From assembly GCF_002879865.1 (NCBI RefSeq), contig NZ_PNXY01000003.1, positions 124,001-188,000 on the forward strand: DNA of 64,000 bases, read 5' to 3'. Both the position numbers and the translations under genes were made by a program. This stretch comes from Paraburkholderia rhynchosiae. GTDB taxonomy: Bacteria; Pseudomonadota; Gammaproteobacteria; Burkholderiales; Burkholderiaceae. A model generated the notes under the pieces. It made no database searches, had not been told where the DNA came from, and saw only the letters and a program-made list of their open reading frames with translations. Shown piece by piece: positions 56,873 to 64,000 of this stretch (positions within the stretch are counted from its first letter, which is position 1; each line of letters starts with the position of its first letter).

Positions 56873-58159
56873 TCACGCATAAGCCGGACGATGTGCGCCG
56901 CCGGTCTCGCCGAGATAGCGATGCACCGACAGATCGTCCGCCTTGATGGCGGGCTGCTTGCCGGACATCACGTCGGCCAGCAATTGCCCCGAACCGCACG
57001 ACATCGTCCAGCCGAGTGTGCCGTGGCCCGTGTTCAGGAACAGATTCGCCACCGGCGTGCGGCCGACGATAGGCGTGCCGTCCGGCGTCATAGGCCGCAG
57101 ACCGGTCCAGAAAGTCGCCTTCGACGTGTCGCCGCCGCCCGGGAACAGGTCGTTCACGCACAGTTCCAGCGTTTCGCGGCGAGCCTGGCGCAACGATTTG
57201 TCGAAGCCGACGATCTCGGCCATGCCGCCGACCCGAATCCGGTTGTCGAAGCGGGTGATCGCGATCTTGTAGGTTTCGTCGAGCACGGTGGAAACGGGCG
57301 CTGCGGCCTCGTTGACGATTGGCGCAGTGATCGAGTAGCCCTTCAGCGGGTACACGGGAATTTTCACCAGGCCGGACAGGAATCCGGTCGAGTAAGAGCC
57401 GAGCGCGACGACGAACGAGTCCGCACGCACAAGCTCATTGCCGCATTGAACGCCGGCAACGCGGTCGCCGGCCATGGCGAGGGCGTCGATCGGCGTGTTG
57501 TAGCGGAATTTGACGCCCAACTGCTCGGCCAGCGCGGCTAGGCGCGTGGTGAACATCTGACAGTCGCCGGTTTCGTCGCCGGGCAGGCGCAGGCCGCCCG
57601 TCAGCTTGTGAGAAACAGCGGCGAGCGCCGGTTCTGCTTGAGCCAGCTCGGCCGCCGACAGCAGTTCATACGGCACGTTGGCTTCGCGCAGCACGGCGAT
57701 GTCTTTCGCCGCGCCGTCGAATTGCTGCTGCGTGCGGAATACCTGCAGCGTGCCGCCGGTGCGGCCTTCGTAGTGGATGCCGGTCTCCGCGCGCAGCGCT
57801 TGCAGACAATCGCGGCTGTATTCGGCGAGCCGGACCATGCGGCCTTTGTTCACTGCGTAACGCGAAGCCGTGCAGTTCTGCAGCATCTGCCACATCCATT
57901 GCAGCTGGAACTGCGTGCCGTCGAGGCGGATGGCGAGCGGCGCGTGCTTCTGGAACATCCACTTGACGGCTTTCAACGGCACGCCGGGCGCGGCCCACGG
58001 CGATGCATAGCCCGGTGAAATCTGGCCGGCATTGGCGAAACTGGTTGCGAGCGCCGGGCCGGCTTCCCGGTCGATAACGGTTACTTCATGACCCGCGCGC
58101 GCCAAGTAATACGCGCTTGTCACGCCGACCACGCCACTGCCCAAAACGACGACTCGCAT
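56873..58159 (-). CDS. dadA: D-amino acid dehydrogenase small subunit
   Basis: A 428-residue FAD enzyme. [20 protein letters not shown] binds [23 protein letters not shown] is the DadA signature, and [20 protein letters not shown] and [20 protein letters not shown] complete the flavin site. It oxidises D-alanine and other D-amino acids and feeds electrons to the respiratory chain. GGAG precedes ATG 58159; the open frame to 58282 reads through the promoter. It faces a divergent Lrp-type gene, as dad genes usually do. Confidence 0.96.
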   Translation of the reverse strand: MRVVVLGSGVVGVTSAYYLARAGHEVTVIDREAGPALATSFANAGQISPGYASPWAAPGVPLKAVKWMFQKHAPLAIRLDGTQFQLQWMWQMLQNCTASRYAVNKGRMVRLAEYSRDCLQALRAETGIHYEGRTGGTLQVFRTQQQFDGAAKDIAVLREANVPYELLSAAELAQAEPALAAVSHKLTGGLRLPGDETGDCQMFTTRLAALAEQLGVKFRYNTPIDALAMAGDRVAGVQCGNELVRADSFVVALGSYSTGFLSGLVKIPVYPLKGYSITAPIVNEAAAPVSTVLDETYKIAITRFDNRIRVGGMAEIVGFDKSLRQARRETLELCVNDLFPGGGDTSKATFWTGLRPMTPDGTPIVGRTPVANLFLNTGHGTLGWTMSCGSGQLLADVMSGKQPAIKADDLSVHRYLGETGGAHRPAYA

Positions 58160-58326
58160 AGCTGCTCCAGAAAATTCGGCAAGATTCGAGGGCGATGCGC
58201 TCGTCAATTCGCTTGAATACATTCGATTAACGAGGTGTAACGCGAGACGCCCAGTGTTAACGGCTATACTATTGGCACTCATGTAGGTTTTGTTATTGTA
58301 TTTTCCCGATTTTCAGAAGAAACACC

Positions 58327-58827
58327 ATGCGTACGCAGCGCCAGCCGGTCCGATCGCTGGACAAGCTCGATCACAAGATTCTTCGTCTACTGCAACAGGA
58401 CGGCCGAATGGCCATGAAAGACCTTGCCGAACAGGTCGGGCTGTCCGTGACACCGTGCATCGAGCGCGTCAAGCGAATGGAGCGCGACGGCGTGATCACG
58501 GGCTACCACGCGCGCGTCAATCCGGCCGAACTGGGCGCGGCGCTGCTGGTTTTCGTCGAAATCACACTCGATCACAAAAGCGGCAACATGTTTGACCAGT
58601 TCCGCCGTGAAGTGCAAAAAATCCCCGAGGTGCTTGAATGCCACCTCGTGTCGGGCGACTTCGATTACCTGATCAAGGCGCGTATCGGCGAAATGGCCGA
58701 TTACCGCAAGCTGCTCGGCGACATCCTGCTTCAGTTGCCCGGCGCGGTGCAGTCGAAAAGCTATGTGGTGATGGAAGAAATCAAGGAAACGCTGACGATT
58801 CCAGTAGGCGATGAGGCCATGCGCTAG
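58327..58827 (+). CDS. Lrp/AsnC-type regulator, probable dadA regulator
   Basis: A 166-residue protein: HTH (LDKLDHKILRLLQQDGRMAM, VGLSVTPCIERVKRMERDG) followed by the ligand-sensing RAM domain (LGAALLVFVEITLDHKSGNM, VLECHLVSGDFDYLIKARI). Such proteins sense amino acids; divergent position suggests D/L-alanine control of dadA from the 167-base shared region. Confidence 0.92.
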   Translation: MRTQRQPVRSLDKLDHKILRLLQQDGRMAMKDLAEQVGLSVTPCIERVKRMERDGVITGYHARVNPAELGAALLVFVEITLDHKSGNMFDQFRREVQKIPEVLECHLVSGDFDYLIKARIGEMADYRKLLGDILLQLPGAVQSKSYVVMEEIKETLTIPVGDEAMR

Positions 58828-58847
58828 ACGCTCAGGGGGCTCGACAA

Positions 58848-58887
58848 ACGGCGTAAACACTGTATATTTATACAGGTGTTACGCCGT
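58848..58887. promoter_or_regulatory. LexA (SOS) box in an extended palindrome upstream of the radical SAM gene
   Basis: CTGTATATTTATACAG (58860-58875) matches the consensus CTGT-N8-ACAG exactly. Flanking ACGGCGTAA / TTACGCCGT arms extend the dyad to 58848-58887, all centred on the same point. TATATT/TATTTAT inside the box can serve as the -10 element, so LexA binding should block transcription. Confidence 0.8.
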
Positions 58888-58929
58888 TTCTGTTTGTTTC
58901 GTCTTGCCTGTCGTTTGTTCTCTTTAGCC

Positions 58930-60075
58930 GTGACCGAACCCGATATCCACTCCGCCGCCGAGTTTCCCATCGCACCGCCAGCGCCTCGCAAGGGGCGCGG
59001 GGCGGTGACGAACTTGCAAGGCCGCTACGAAGTGGACCAGCGTGAAGCGGTGGACGACGGCTGGCTTGCGGTCCCGGATGAAGACGAAGCCCCGAAGGTT
59101 TTGCGCACGCAGGTATTCGAGGAACGGGCAAAGACCATTCTGACGCGCAATACGTCGCCGGATATTCCGTTCGGCGTGTCCCTGAATCCATATCGCGGTT
59201 GCGAACACGGCTGTATCTATTGCTTCGCGCGGCCCACGCATAGTTATCTCGGGCTCTCGCCGGGGCTCGACTTCGAAAGCCGGATCTACGCGAAGGTCAA
59301 TGCGCCCGAATTGCTGGAGCGCGAGCTCTCGAAGAAGTCTTACGAGCCGGAGCCGATTGCACTGGGCGTCAATACCGACGCCTGGCAGCCTGTCGAGCGG
59401 GACTGGCGGCTCACGCGGCGCGTCGTCGAGGTGCTCAGCGAGCGCAACCATCCGTTCGCGGCAATCACGAAGTCGTCGCTGATCGAGCGCGATCTGGACC
59501 TGCTCGCGCCCATGGCGGCTCGTGGTCAATTCATGGCGGCCATCACCATCACCACACTAGACGCCGATATCGCCCGCACCCTCGAACCGCGCGCGGCCAC
59601 GCCATCGCGTCGGCTGCGCACAATTCGCACATTGAGCGAGGCGGGCATTCCGGTCGGCGTGAGCATCGCGCCGGTTATTCCGTTTGTCACTGAGCCGGAC
59701 ATGGAGCGTCTGCTGGAGGCATGCGCGGAGGCCGGTGCATGTAATGCGAGCTATATCGTGCTGCGTCTGCCGTGGGAGGTTGCGCCGCTGTTCAAAGACT
59801 GGCTCGCGGCGCACTTTCCGGATCGTGCTGAACGCGTCATGGCGCGCGTGCGCGATATGCGAGGCGGCAAAGTCTACGACTCCTCTTTTTCCGCCCGAAT
59901 GAAGGGAGAGGGGCTATGGGCCGACCTGCTCAAGCAGCGATTCGACAAAGCCGTGCGCCGTTTAGGACTTAACCAGCGCGACCGCGGCATTCTCGATATG
60001 TCCCATTTTCAGCGTAACGAGGCGCCGCGATCCGTGGCCGCGCCCCGCGACAATCCGCAACTCGATCTTTTTTAG
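58930..60075 (+). CDS. PA0069-family radical SAM protein, SOS-controlled
   Basis: About 381 residues. The [4Fe-4S]/SAM motif is NPYRGCEHGCIYCFARPTHS (C-x3-C-x2-C), the pattern of SplB-like/Rv2578c/PA0069 radical SAM proteins, followed by a TIM barrel (ALGVNTDAWQPVERDWRLTR, ITKSSLIERDLDLL, GVSIAPVIPFVTEPDMERLL). The C-terminal RGILDMSHFQRNEAP is conserved within this family. Function is not established; the DNA-photoproduct-lyase relatives and the LexA box point to damage response. GTG 58930 is preferred because GTG 58876 falls at the edge of the LexA box. Confidence 0.88.
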   Translation: MTEPDIHSAAEFPIAPPAPRKGRGAVTNLQGRYEVDQREAVDDGWLAVPDEDEAPKVLRTQVFEERAKTILTRNTSPDIPFGVSLNPYRGCEHGCIYCFARPTHSYLGLSPGLDFESRIYAKVNAPELLERELSKKSYEPEPIALGVNTDAWQPVERDWRLTRRVVEVLSERNHPFAAITKSSLIERDLDLLAPMAARGQFMAAITITTLDADIARTLEPRAATPSRRLRTIRTLSEAGIPVGVSIAPVIPFVTEPDMERLLEACAEAGACNASYIVLRLPWEVAPLFKDWLAAHFPDRAERVMARVRDMRGGKVYDSSFSARMKGEGLWADLLKQRFDKAVRRLGLNQRDRGILDMSHFQRNEAPRSVAAPRDNPQLDLF

Positions 60076-60104
60076 CGCAGTCGCGCGGCGCGTTGTTGCT
60101 GCTG

Positions 60105-60156
60105 TTGCTATTGCTATTGCTATTGCTATTGCTATTGCTATTGCTATTGCTATTGC
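60105..60156. repeat. Hexanucleotide tandem repeat (TTGCTA), 8.7 copies
   Basis: Eight complete TTGCTA units plus TTGC lie between two convergent genes. On the minus strand each unit carries CAA TAG in the frame of the TM2 gene, so its stop codon is repeated eight times. Confidence 0.95.
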
Positions 60157-60617
60157 GAAAGCGCCTTGGCCGCCTGCACTTGCCCTTCGAAGTAAGTCTG
60201 GAAGGAAATGGCGAGACCAGTCATCAACAGGAACGCACCGATCAGCAGCGAAAAGATCACCACGAAGATGACCGTCCAACCCGAGCGGCTTTTGCGCCGG
60301 ACTTGCGCGTTGAATTGTCTGTCCCACTTGTCGTCGAGGCGCAGGCCGTAGACGATCGCGGCGAGAAACGCGGCCAGAAGGGAAACGGCGCCGGGGAACG
60401 CGAGCAACCAGCCGAGCATCGAAGACCGTTCGCTGGCCACCAGCAACATCGCGCCCGGAATGCCGAGCAGCGTGCCGATCAGATGCGCCCAACCGTAAAT
60501 ATCGCGCAGGCCATAGAGGTAAAAGCGGTGGGCGCCGAGGCTGCCCAGGAACAAAGCCAGCGCGGCGGTAATCGTTTTGGATCGGAAGTACGTCGAGGTC
60601 GAAACGGGTGTAGACAT
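60150..60617 (-). CDS. TM2-domain membrane protein
   Basis: A 155-residue protein. The first half is the TM2 fold (KTITAALALFLGSLGAHRFY with the GxHRFYL motif, then two helices), with additional helices LLAFPGAVSLLAAFLAAIVY and VIFVVIFSLLIGAFLLMTGL. It lies in the inner membrane and has no assigned role. Its TAG stop is the first of eight in the hexanucleotide repeat. Confidence 0.88.
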   Translation of the reverse strand: MSTPVSTSTYFRSKTITAALALFLGSLGAHRFYLYGLRDIYGWAHLIGTLLGIPGAMLLVASERSSMLGWLLAFPGAVSLLAAFLAAIVYGLRLDDKWDRQFNAQVRRKSRSGWTVIFVVIFSLLIGAFLLMTGLAISFQTYFEGQVQAAKALSQ

Positions 60618-60848
60618 GTAGGCGAGAGCAGAGTAACCGGCGGTCGAAGGGAGCGGCGCACCGTTGGGCGCGGACCGTCGCGCATTCTACGCCGCCCGCT
60701 TGCGGCCGGTCATGTGGCGAACGGCCTAAGGCAAAAGCGGAAGAGCCCGCATCGTGCGTTCTAGCGCTTCTTCTGGCGGCGTCCGCGTGCCGGCACGGTC
60801 AGTCCCCGGTTCGTCGCAACGCTGTTCAATCGTCCGGTAACGGGCTAA

Positions 60849-62039
60849 TCAAGGTGCTGAGTACGTGACGCGATAGATGGCGCCGGCGTAGTCGTCGCTG
60901 ATCAGCAGCGATCCGTCCGGCAGCGGCAGCACATCGGCCGGCCGGCCCCAGGTTGTCTCTCCTGACTGGAGCCATCCCGCGGCAAACACTTCCTGCCGTG
61001 CATGACTGCCGTCAGGTTCCGCAATCACCCGCACGACCCGATAGCCGGCCTTCCTGCTGCGATTCCACGAACCGTGCTCGGCAATGAAGATGTTGTTCCG
61101 GTAGTCGGGCGGAAACATCGAGCCGTTATAAAAGCGCATACCGAGTGCGGCGACGTGCGCGCTTAGTTTGGCGACCGGCGGCGTAAATGCGCTGCATGGG
61201 TGACCCGCGCCGAATTCCGGATCGGGCGTGTCGCCGCCGTGGCAGTACGGAAAGCCGAAATCCATGCCGACGCGCGGGGCGCGGTTGAGCTCGTCGTCCG
61301 GCACGTCGTCGCCCATCAGGTCGCGGCCGTTGTCGGTGAACCACAGCTCATGCGTCACGGGATGCCATGCAAAGCCGACCGTGTTGCGTACGCCGCGCGC
61401 CACGACTTCGTAATGGCTGCCGTCCGGATCCATGCGGCCGATCATCGCGTAACGGTCGCGGTCTTTCTGGCAGACGTTGCAGGGCGCGCCTTGCGGCACA
61501 TACAGCTTGCCGTCGGGTCCGAAAGCAATGAATTTGGCGCCGTGGTGGGTTTCGCTGGGCAATTTGTCGATGACCACGGCGGGCTTGGGCGGCGCGTTCA
61601 GGCGGGTGTCGATTGAATCGAAGCGTAGGATCTTCGACACTGCGGACACGTAAAGCGCGCCGTCGTGCCAGGCCACGCCTATCGGCGTGTCGAGGCCCGA
61701 AGCGACGACATGGCGCGCGGCGGCCCGTCCGTTTTGCAATTCGAGCGCGTAGACGTGGCCGTCGAGGCTACCTATATAGAGAATGCCTTTAGGCGACAGC
61801 GTCATGGCGCGCGCACTCGGCACGGCGTCCGACAGAACCTCGATGTGAAAGCCAGGCGGCAGCTTGATTCGCTCAACGGGCGGTGCCGCCAAGGCGGGCC
61901 AGGCAATGCCGGTCAGCATCAGCGCTAGCGCGATTGCCGTCGCGGCTTGCACGCCGCCGCGGCAATGGCGTTGACCGGCGGACCCTTTGCGGCGGGCGAA
62001 AAAAAGGAGCAGAAGAGCGATTCTCGGCAGACATTTCAC
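60849..62039 (-). CDS. PQQ-dependent sugar (sorbosone-type) dehydrogenase, exported
   Basis: About 396 residues with a beta-propeller of the soluble glucose/sorbosone dehydrogenase type: IKLPPGFHIEVLSDAVPSAR, ILYIGSLDGHVYALEL, VRNTVGFAWHPVTHELWFTD (conserved N-G-x-x-F/W site) and VAEHGSWNRSRKAGYRVVRV. A WPALAA signal cleavage site precedes it. The start is unsettled: GTG 62039 has GGAG five bases before it but leaves two hydrophobic stretches; GTG 61952 would give a clean signal peptide; ATG 62090 is the longest. Confidence 0.87.
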   Translation of the reverse strand: MKCLPRIALLLLFFARRKGSAGQRHCRGGVQAATAIALALMLTGIAWPALAAPPVERIKLPPGFHIEVLSDAVPSARAMTLSPKGILYIGSLDGHVYALELQNGRAAARHVVASGLDTPIGVAWHDGALYVSAVSKILRFDSIDTRLNAPPKPAVVIDKLPSETHHGAKFIAFGPDGKLYVPQGAPCNVCQKDRDRYAMIGRMDPDGSHYEVVARGVRNTVGFAWHPVTHELWFTDNGRDLMGDDVPDDELNRAPRVGMDFGFPYCHGGDTPDPEFGAGHPCSAFTPPVAKLSAHVAALGMRFYNGSMFPPDYRNNIFIAEHGSWNRSRKAGYRVVRVIAEPDGSHARQEVFAAGWLQSGETTWGRPADVLPLPDGSLLISDDYAGAIYRVTYSAP

Positions 62040-62136
62040 AGGCGCTCCGTCAGGTTCTTCAGGCGTTTCGGCAAGCTTTCGGGCCCGCACCGTGCGGCCG
62101 GCGCAGCCCGGCTGCCGAGTTTATCCCGGTAAGTGT

Positions 62137-62165
62137 TTGTTATGGCGTCAGTTTCCCGCTATAAT
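62137..62165 (+). promoter_or_regulatory. Sigma-70 promoter of the rpsP operon
   Basis: TTGTTA (62137-62142) and TATAAT (62160-62165) with 17 bases between them lie 45 bases before rpsP. Confidence 0.75.
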
Positions 62166-62210
62166 CGCGTGTTTCAGTCGTTCCGAACCCCGGTTTTCAA
62201 GGATTCTAGT

Positions 62211-62465
62211 ATGGTCATCATCCGCTTGGCTCGTGGCGGCTCCAAGAAGCGCCCGTTCTACAACATCGTCGCAACCGACTCGCGTAACCGTCGTGACGGC
62301 CGCTTTATTGAGCGCGTTGGCTTCTACAACCCGGTCGCAACGAAGGGTGAAGCACTGCGTATCGCTCAAGACCGCCTGACGTACTGGCAAGGCGTTGGCG
62401 CACAACTGTCGCCGACCGTCGAGCGTCTCGTGAAAGAAGCGCAAAAGGCGCAGCCGGCTGCTTAA
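62211..62465 (+). CDS. rpsP: 30S ribosomal protein S16
   Basis: An 84-residue protein with [20 protein letters not shown] and [11 protein letters not shown], standard for bacterial bS16. It opens the rpsP-rimM-trmD-rplS operon, which has a good promoter just upstream. Confidence 0.98.
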   Translation: MVIIRLARGGSKKRPFYNIVATDSRNRRDGRFIERVGFYNPVATKGEALRIAQDRLTYWQGVGAQLSPTVERLVKEAQKAQPAA

Positions 62466-62585
62466 TGGTAGCTCGCATGCGTATCGTCGTCGGTTCGGCC
62501 GGCGGCTCGCGCAGCTTGCGTGAGCAGCCCGATGCGCAAGAAGTGTTGCCCAAGCAGGCGTCGAAGTTCGTAGCGAGGTTCAATT

Positions 62586-63311
62586 ATGTCCGAGCGTGAT
62601 TCCGGCAGTTCAGGTCGCGCGAAGGCAGGTCCGCGCGCAAAGACGTCTGATCAGGCGCCATTCGGTGCATTCGTCCGCAAGCCGGTCGAGCGAGCCGAAG
62701 GCAAGGCGAAAGCCAATGTTCCAAACGCCGGTTCCGAAGCAGCAGCAATGCGCGCGGAAACGGCGGAAAGCTGGCCGGCCGATGCAGTCGAGGTCGGCGC
62801 AATCGTCGACGCCTACGGCCTCAAAGGCTGGGTCAAGGTGGCCGCTCATGCGGATGCCGGGCACGGCGGCGACGCTTTGCTAAGCGCGAAGCGCTGGTGG
62901 CTGATGAAAGGCCACGAGCGGAAGTCGGCGCCGTCATTGCAGGCAAAAACGCATAGCGACAGCGTGGTGGCCCAACTGGGCGGCGTCACTGACCGCGATG
63001 TGGCGCTGGCACTGCGCGGCTCTCGCGTCTATATCAGCCGCAGCGAATTTCCGGCCCTCGAAGCCGACGAATTCTACTGGGTCGACCTGCTCGGCCTGGA
63101 TGTGGTGAACCTTGCCGGCGTCAATCTGGGCAAGGTTGCAGACATGATCGACAACGGTGCGCACTCGGTGTTGCGTATCGAATATCCGGCCGCCGACAAA
63201 ACCGGCAAGCCGGTCACTGCCGAGCGTTTGATCCCGTTCGTCGGTGTGTTTGTCAAAACGGTGGACCAGGCGGCGAGGCAGATCATCGTCGACTGGGAAG
63301 CTGATTATTGA
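62586..63311 (+). CDS. rimM: Ribosome maturation factor RimM, with long N-terminal extension
   Basis: A 241-residue protein (E. coli 182). About 65 low-complexity, basic and Ala-rich residues precede the RimM N-domain ([20 protein letters not shown]) and the PRC barrel ([40 protein letters not shown]). It binds S19 and matures the 30S head. It lies 120 bases after rpsP and 38 before trmD. Confidence 0.95.
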   Translation: MSERDSGSSGRAKAGPRAKTSDQAPFGAFVRKPVERAEGKAKANVPNAGSEAAAMRAETAESWPADAVEVGAIVDAYGLKGWVKVAAHADAGHGGDALLSAKRWWLMKGHERKSAPSLQAKTHSDSVVAQLGGVTDRDVALALRGSRVYISRSEFPALEADEFYWVDLLGLDVVNLAGVNLGKVADMIDNGAHSVLRIEYPAADKTGKPVTAERLIPFVGVFVKTVDQAARQIIVDWEADY

Positions 63312-63349
63312 TAGTTCAGCAAATCGAGTTCGCTACAACGGAGAGAGCG

Positions 63350-64000
63350 ATGCAGTTCGATGTCGTCACGCTCTTTCCCGAAATGTTTCGTGCGCTGACC
63401 GACTGGGGCATCACCAGCCGGGCGGCGAAGCAGGAGCGCTATGGGTTGCGTACGTGGAATCCTCGCGATTTCACGACAGACAACTACCGCACAATCGACG
63501 ATCGCCCGTACGGCGGCGGCCCCGGCATGGTCATGCTGGCGAGGCCGCTTGAAGACGCGATCGGCGCGGCGAAAGCTGCGCAGGCGGAACAGGGCATCGG
63601 CCCGTCGCGCGTCGTGATGATGTCGCCGCAAGGCGCAACGTTGAATCACGAGCGTGTCATGAAGTTCGCCGCGGAGCCCGGCCTGATTCTGCTGTGCGGG
63701 CGCTATGAAGCGATCGACCAGCGCCTGCTCGATCGTGTTGTCGACGAAGAAGTCAGTCTTGGCGACTTCGTACTGTCGGGTGGTGAGTTGCCCGCAATGG
63801 CTTTGATGGATGCAGTCGTGCGCCAGTTGCCCGGCGTGCTCAACGATTCCCAGTCGGCGGTACAGGACAGTTTTGTCGACGTGCTGCTCGATTGTCCGCA
63901 TTACACGCGGCCCGAGGAATATCATGGCGTGCGCGTGCCCGACGTGCTGCTCGGCGGCCATCATGCAGAGATTGAAGCGTGGCGTCGGCGCGAGGCGTTG
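63350..64000 (+). CDS. trmD: tRNA (guanine-37-N1)-methyltransferase, C-terminus outside the window
   Basis: 217 codons are visible from ATG 63350, preceded by [53 protein letters not shown] and [20 protein letters not shown] form the trefoil-knot SAM site of TrmD. It methylates G37 of tRNAs to prevent frameshifting. It runs off the right edge. Confidence 0.97.
   Translation, partial: MQFDVVTLFPEMFRALTDWGITSRAAKQERYGLRTWNPRDFTTDNYRTIDDRPYGGGPGMVMLARPLEDAIGAAKAAQAEQGIGPSRVVMMSPQGATLNHERVMKFAAEPGLILLCGRYEAIDQRLLDRVVDEEVSLGDFVLSGGELPAMALMDAVVRQLPGVLNDSQSAVQDSFVDVLLDCPHYTRPEEYHGVRVPDVLLGGHHAEIEAWRRREAL

Overview
The window comes from a high-GC betaproteobacterium of the order [15 protein letters not shown], most likely Paraburkholderia or Burkholderia. 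Evidence: the tmRNA tag reads ANDDTFALAA, the chain gyrA - DUF2059 gene - serC - pheA - hisC - tyrA - aroA - cmk - rpsA - ihfB - lapA - lapB - ugd - rfaE1 - rfaD - comEA - cysM is in the order I associate with this group, and there is an fds-type soluble NAD-dependent formate dehydrogenase. About 50 protein genes and one RNA gene (ssrA) can be supported. Nearly all look like chromosomal core genes.

Layout. 1-1290 holds the N-terminal 430 codons of an unrecognised membrane-anchored, low-complexity protein that runs off the left edge on the minus strand. 1.5-8.9 kb holds a GNAT acetyltransferase, an MFS organic-acid symporter, a TPR/glycosyltransferase-like protein, a His-rich CDF metal exporter and an FAD monooxygenase. 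8.9-15.4 kb is the minus-strand operon fdsG-fdsB-fdsA-fdsD with a divergent ModE/LysR-type regulator. Two small secreted proteins follow at 15.5-16.2 kb.

16.2-23.05 kb is the accessory region and the best candidate for an undescribed system. A 41-codon precursor gene (16880-17005) encodes a short double-glycine leader followed by a Cys-rich cationic core. After a strong intercistronic hairpin come an LpxL/HtrB-like acyltransferase with an altered catalytic motif, an HlyD-type adaptor, a C39-peptidase ABC transporter (PCAT) split by an apparent one-base deletion, and a TolC-like outer-membrane protein with an unusual C-terminal array of nine-residue repeats. This has the architecture of a self-contained type I secretion pathway for a processed, possibly acylated, peptide. 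It sits just beyond the 3' end of ssrA.

23.2-39 kb carries ssrA, gph, ubiG, ompA, gyrA and the mixed-function supraoperon for serine and aromatic amino acids, CMP kinase, ribosomal protein S1 and IHF-beta. 39-46 kb carries envelope genes (lapA, lapB, ugd, rfaE1, rfaD), comEA and cysM. 46-53 kb carries mltB, a deacetylase, an enoyl-CoA hydratase, a monoacylglycerol-lipase-like hydrolase and metNIQ. 53-58.8 kb carries etfBA, a DmdC-like acyl-CoA dehydrogenase, dadA and its divergent Lrp-type regulator. 58.9-62 kb has a radical SAM gene with a textbook LexA box, a TM2 protein and a PQQ-type sugar dehydrogenase. The window ends inside the rpsP-rimM-trmD operon.

Several non-coding structures stand out: an RBS-sequestering hairpin before comEA, terminator-like hairpins in the metN leader and between hisC and tyrA, and repeated palindromes at both start sites of the fds regulator/operon pair. 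All functional names rest on sequence recognition by eye. No database search was possible.
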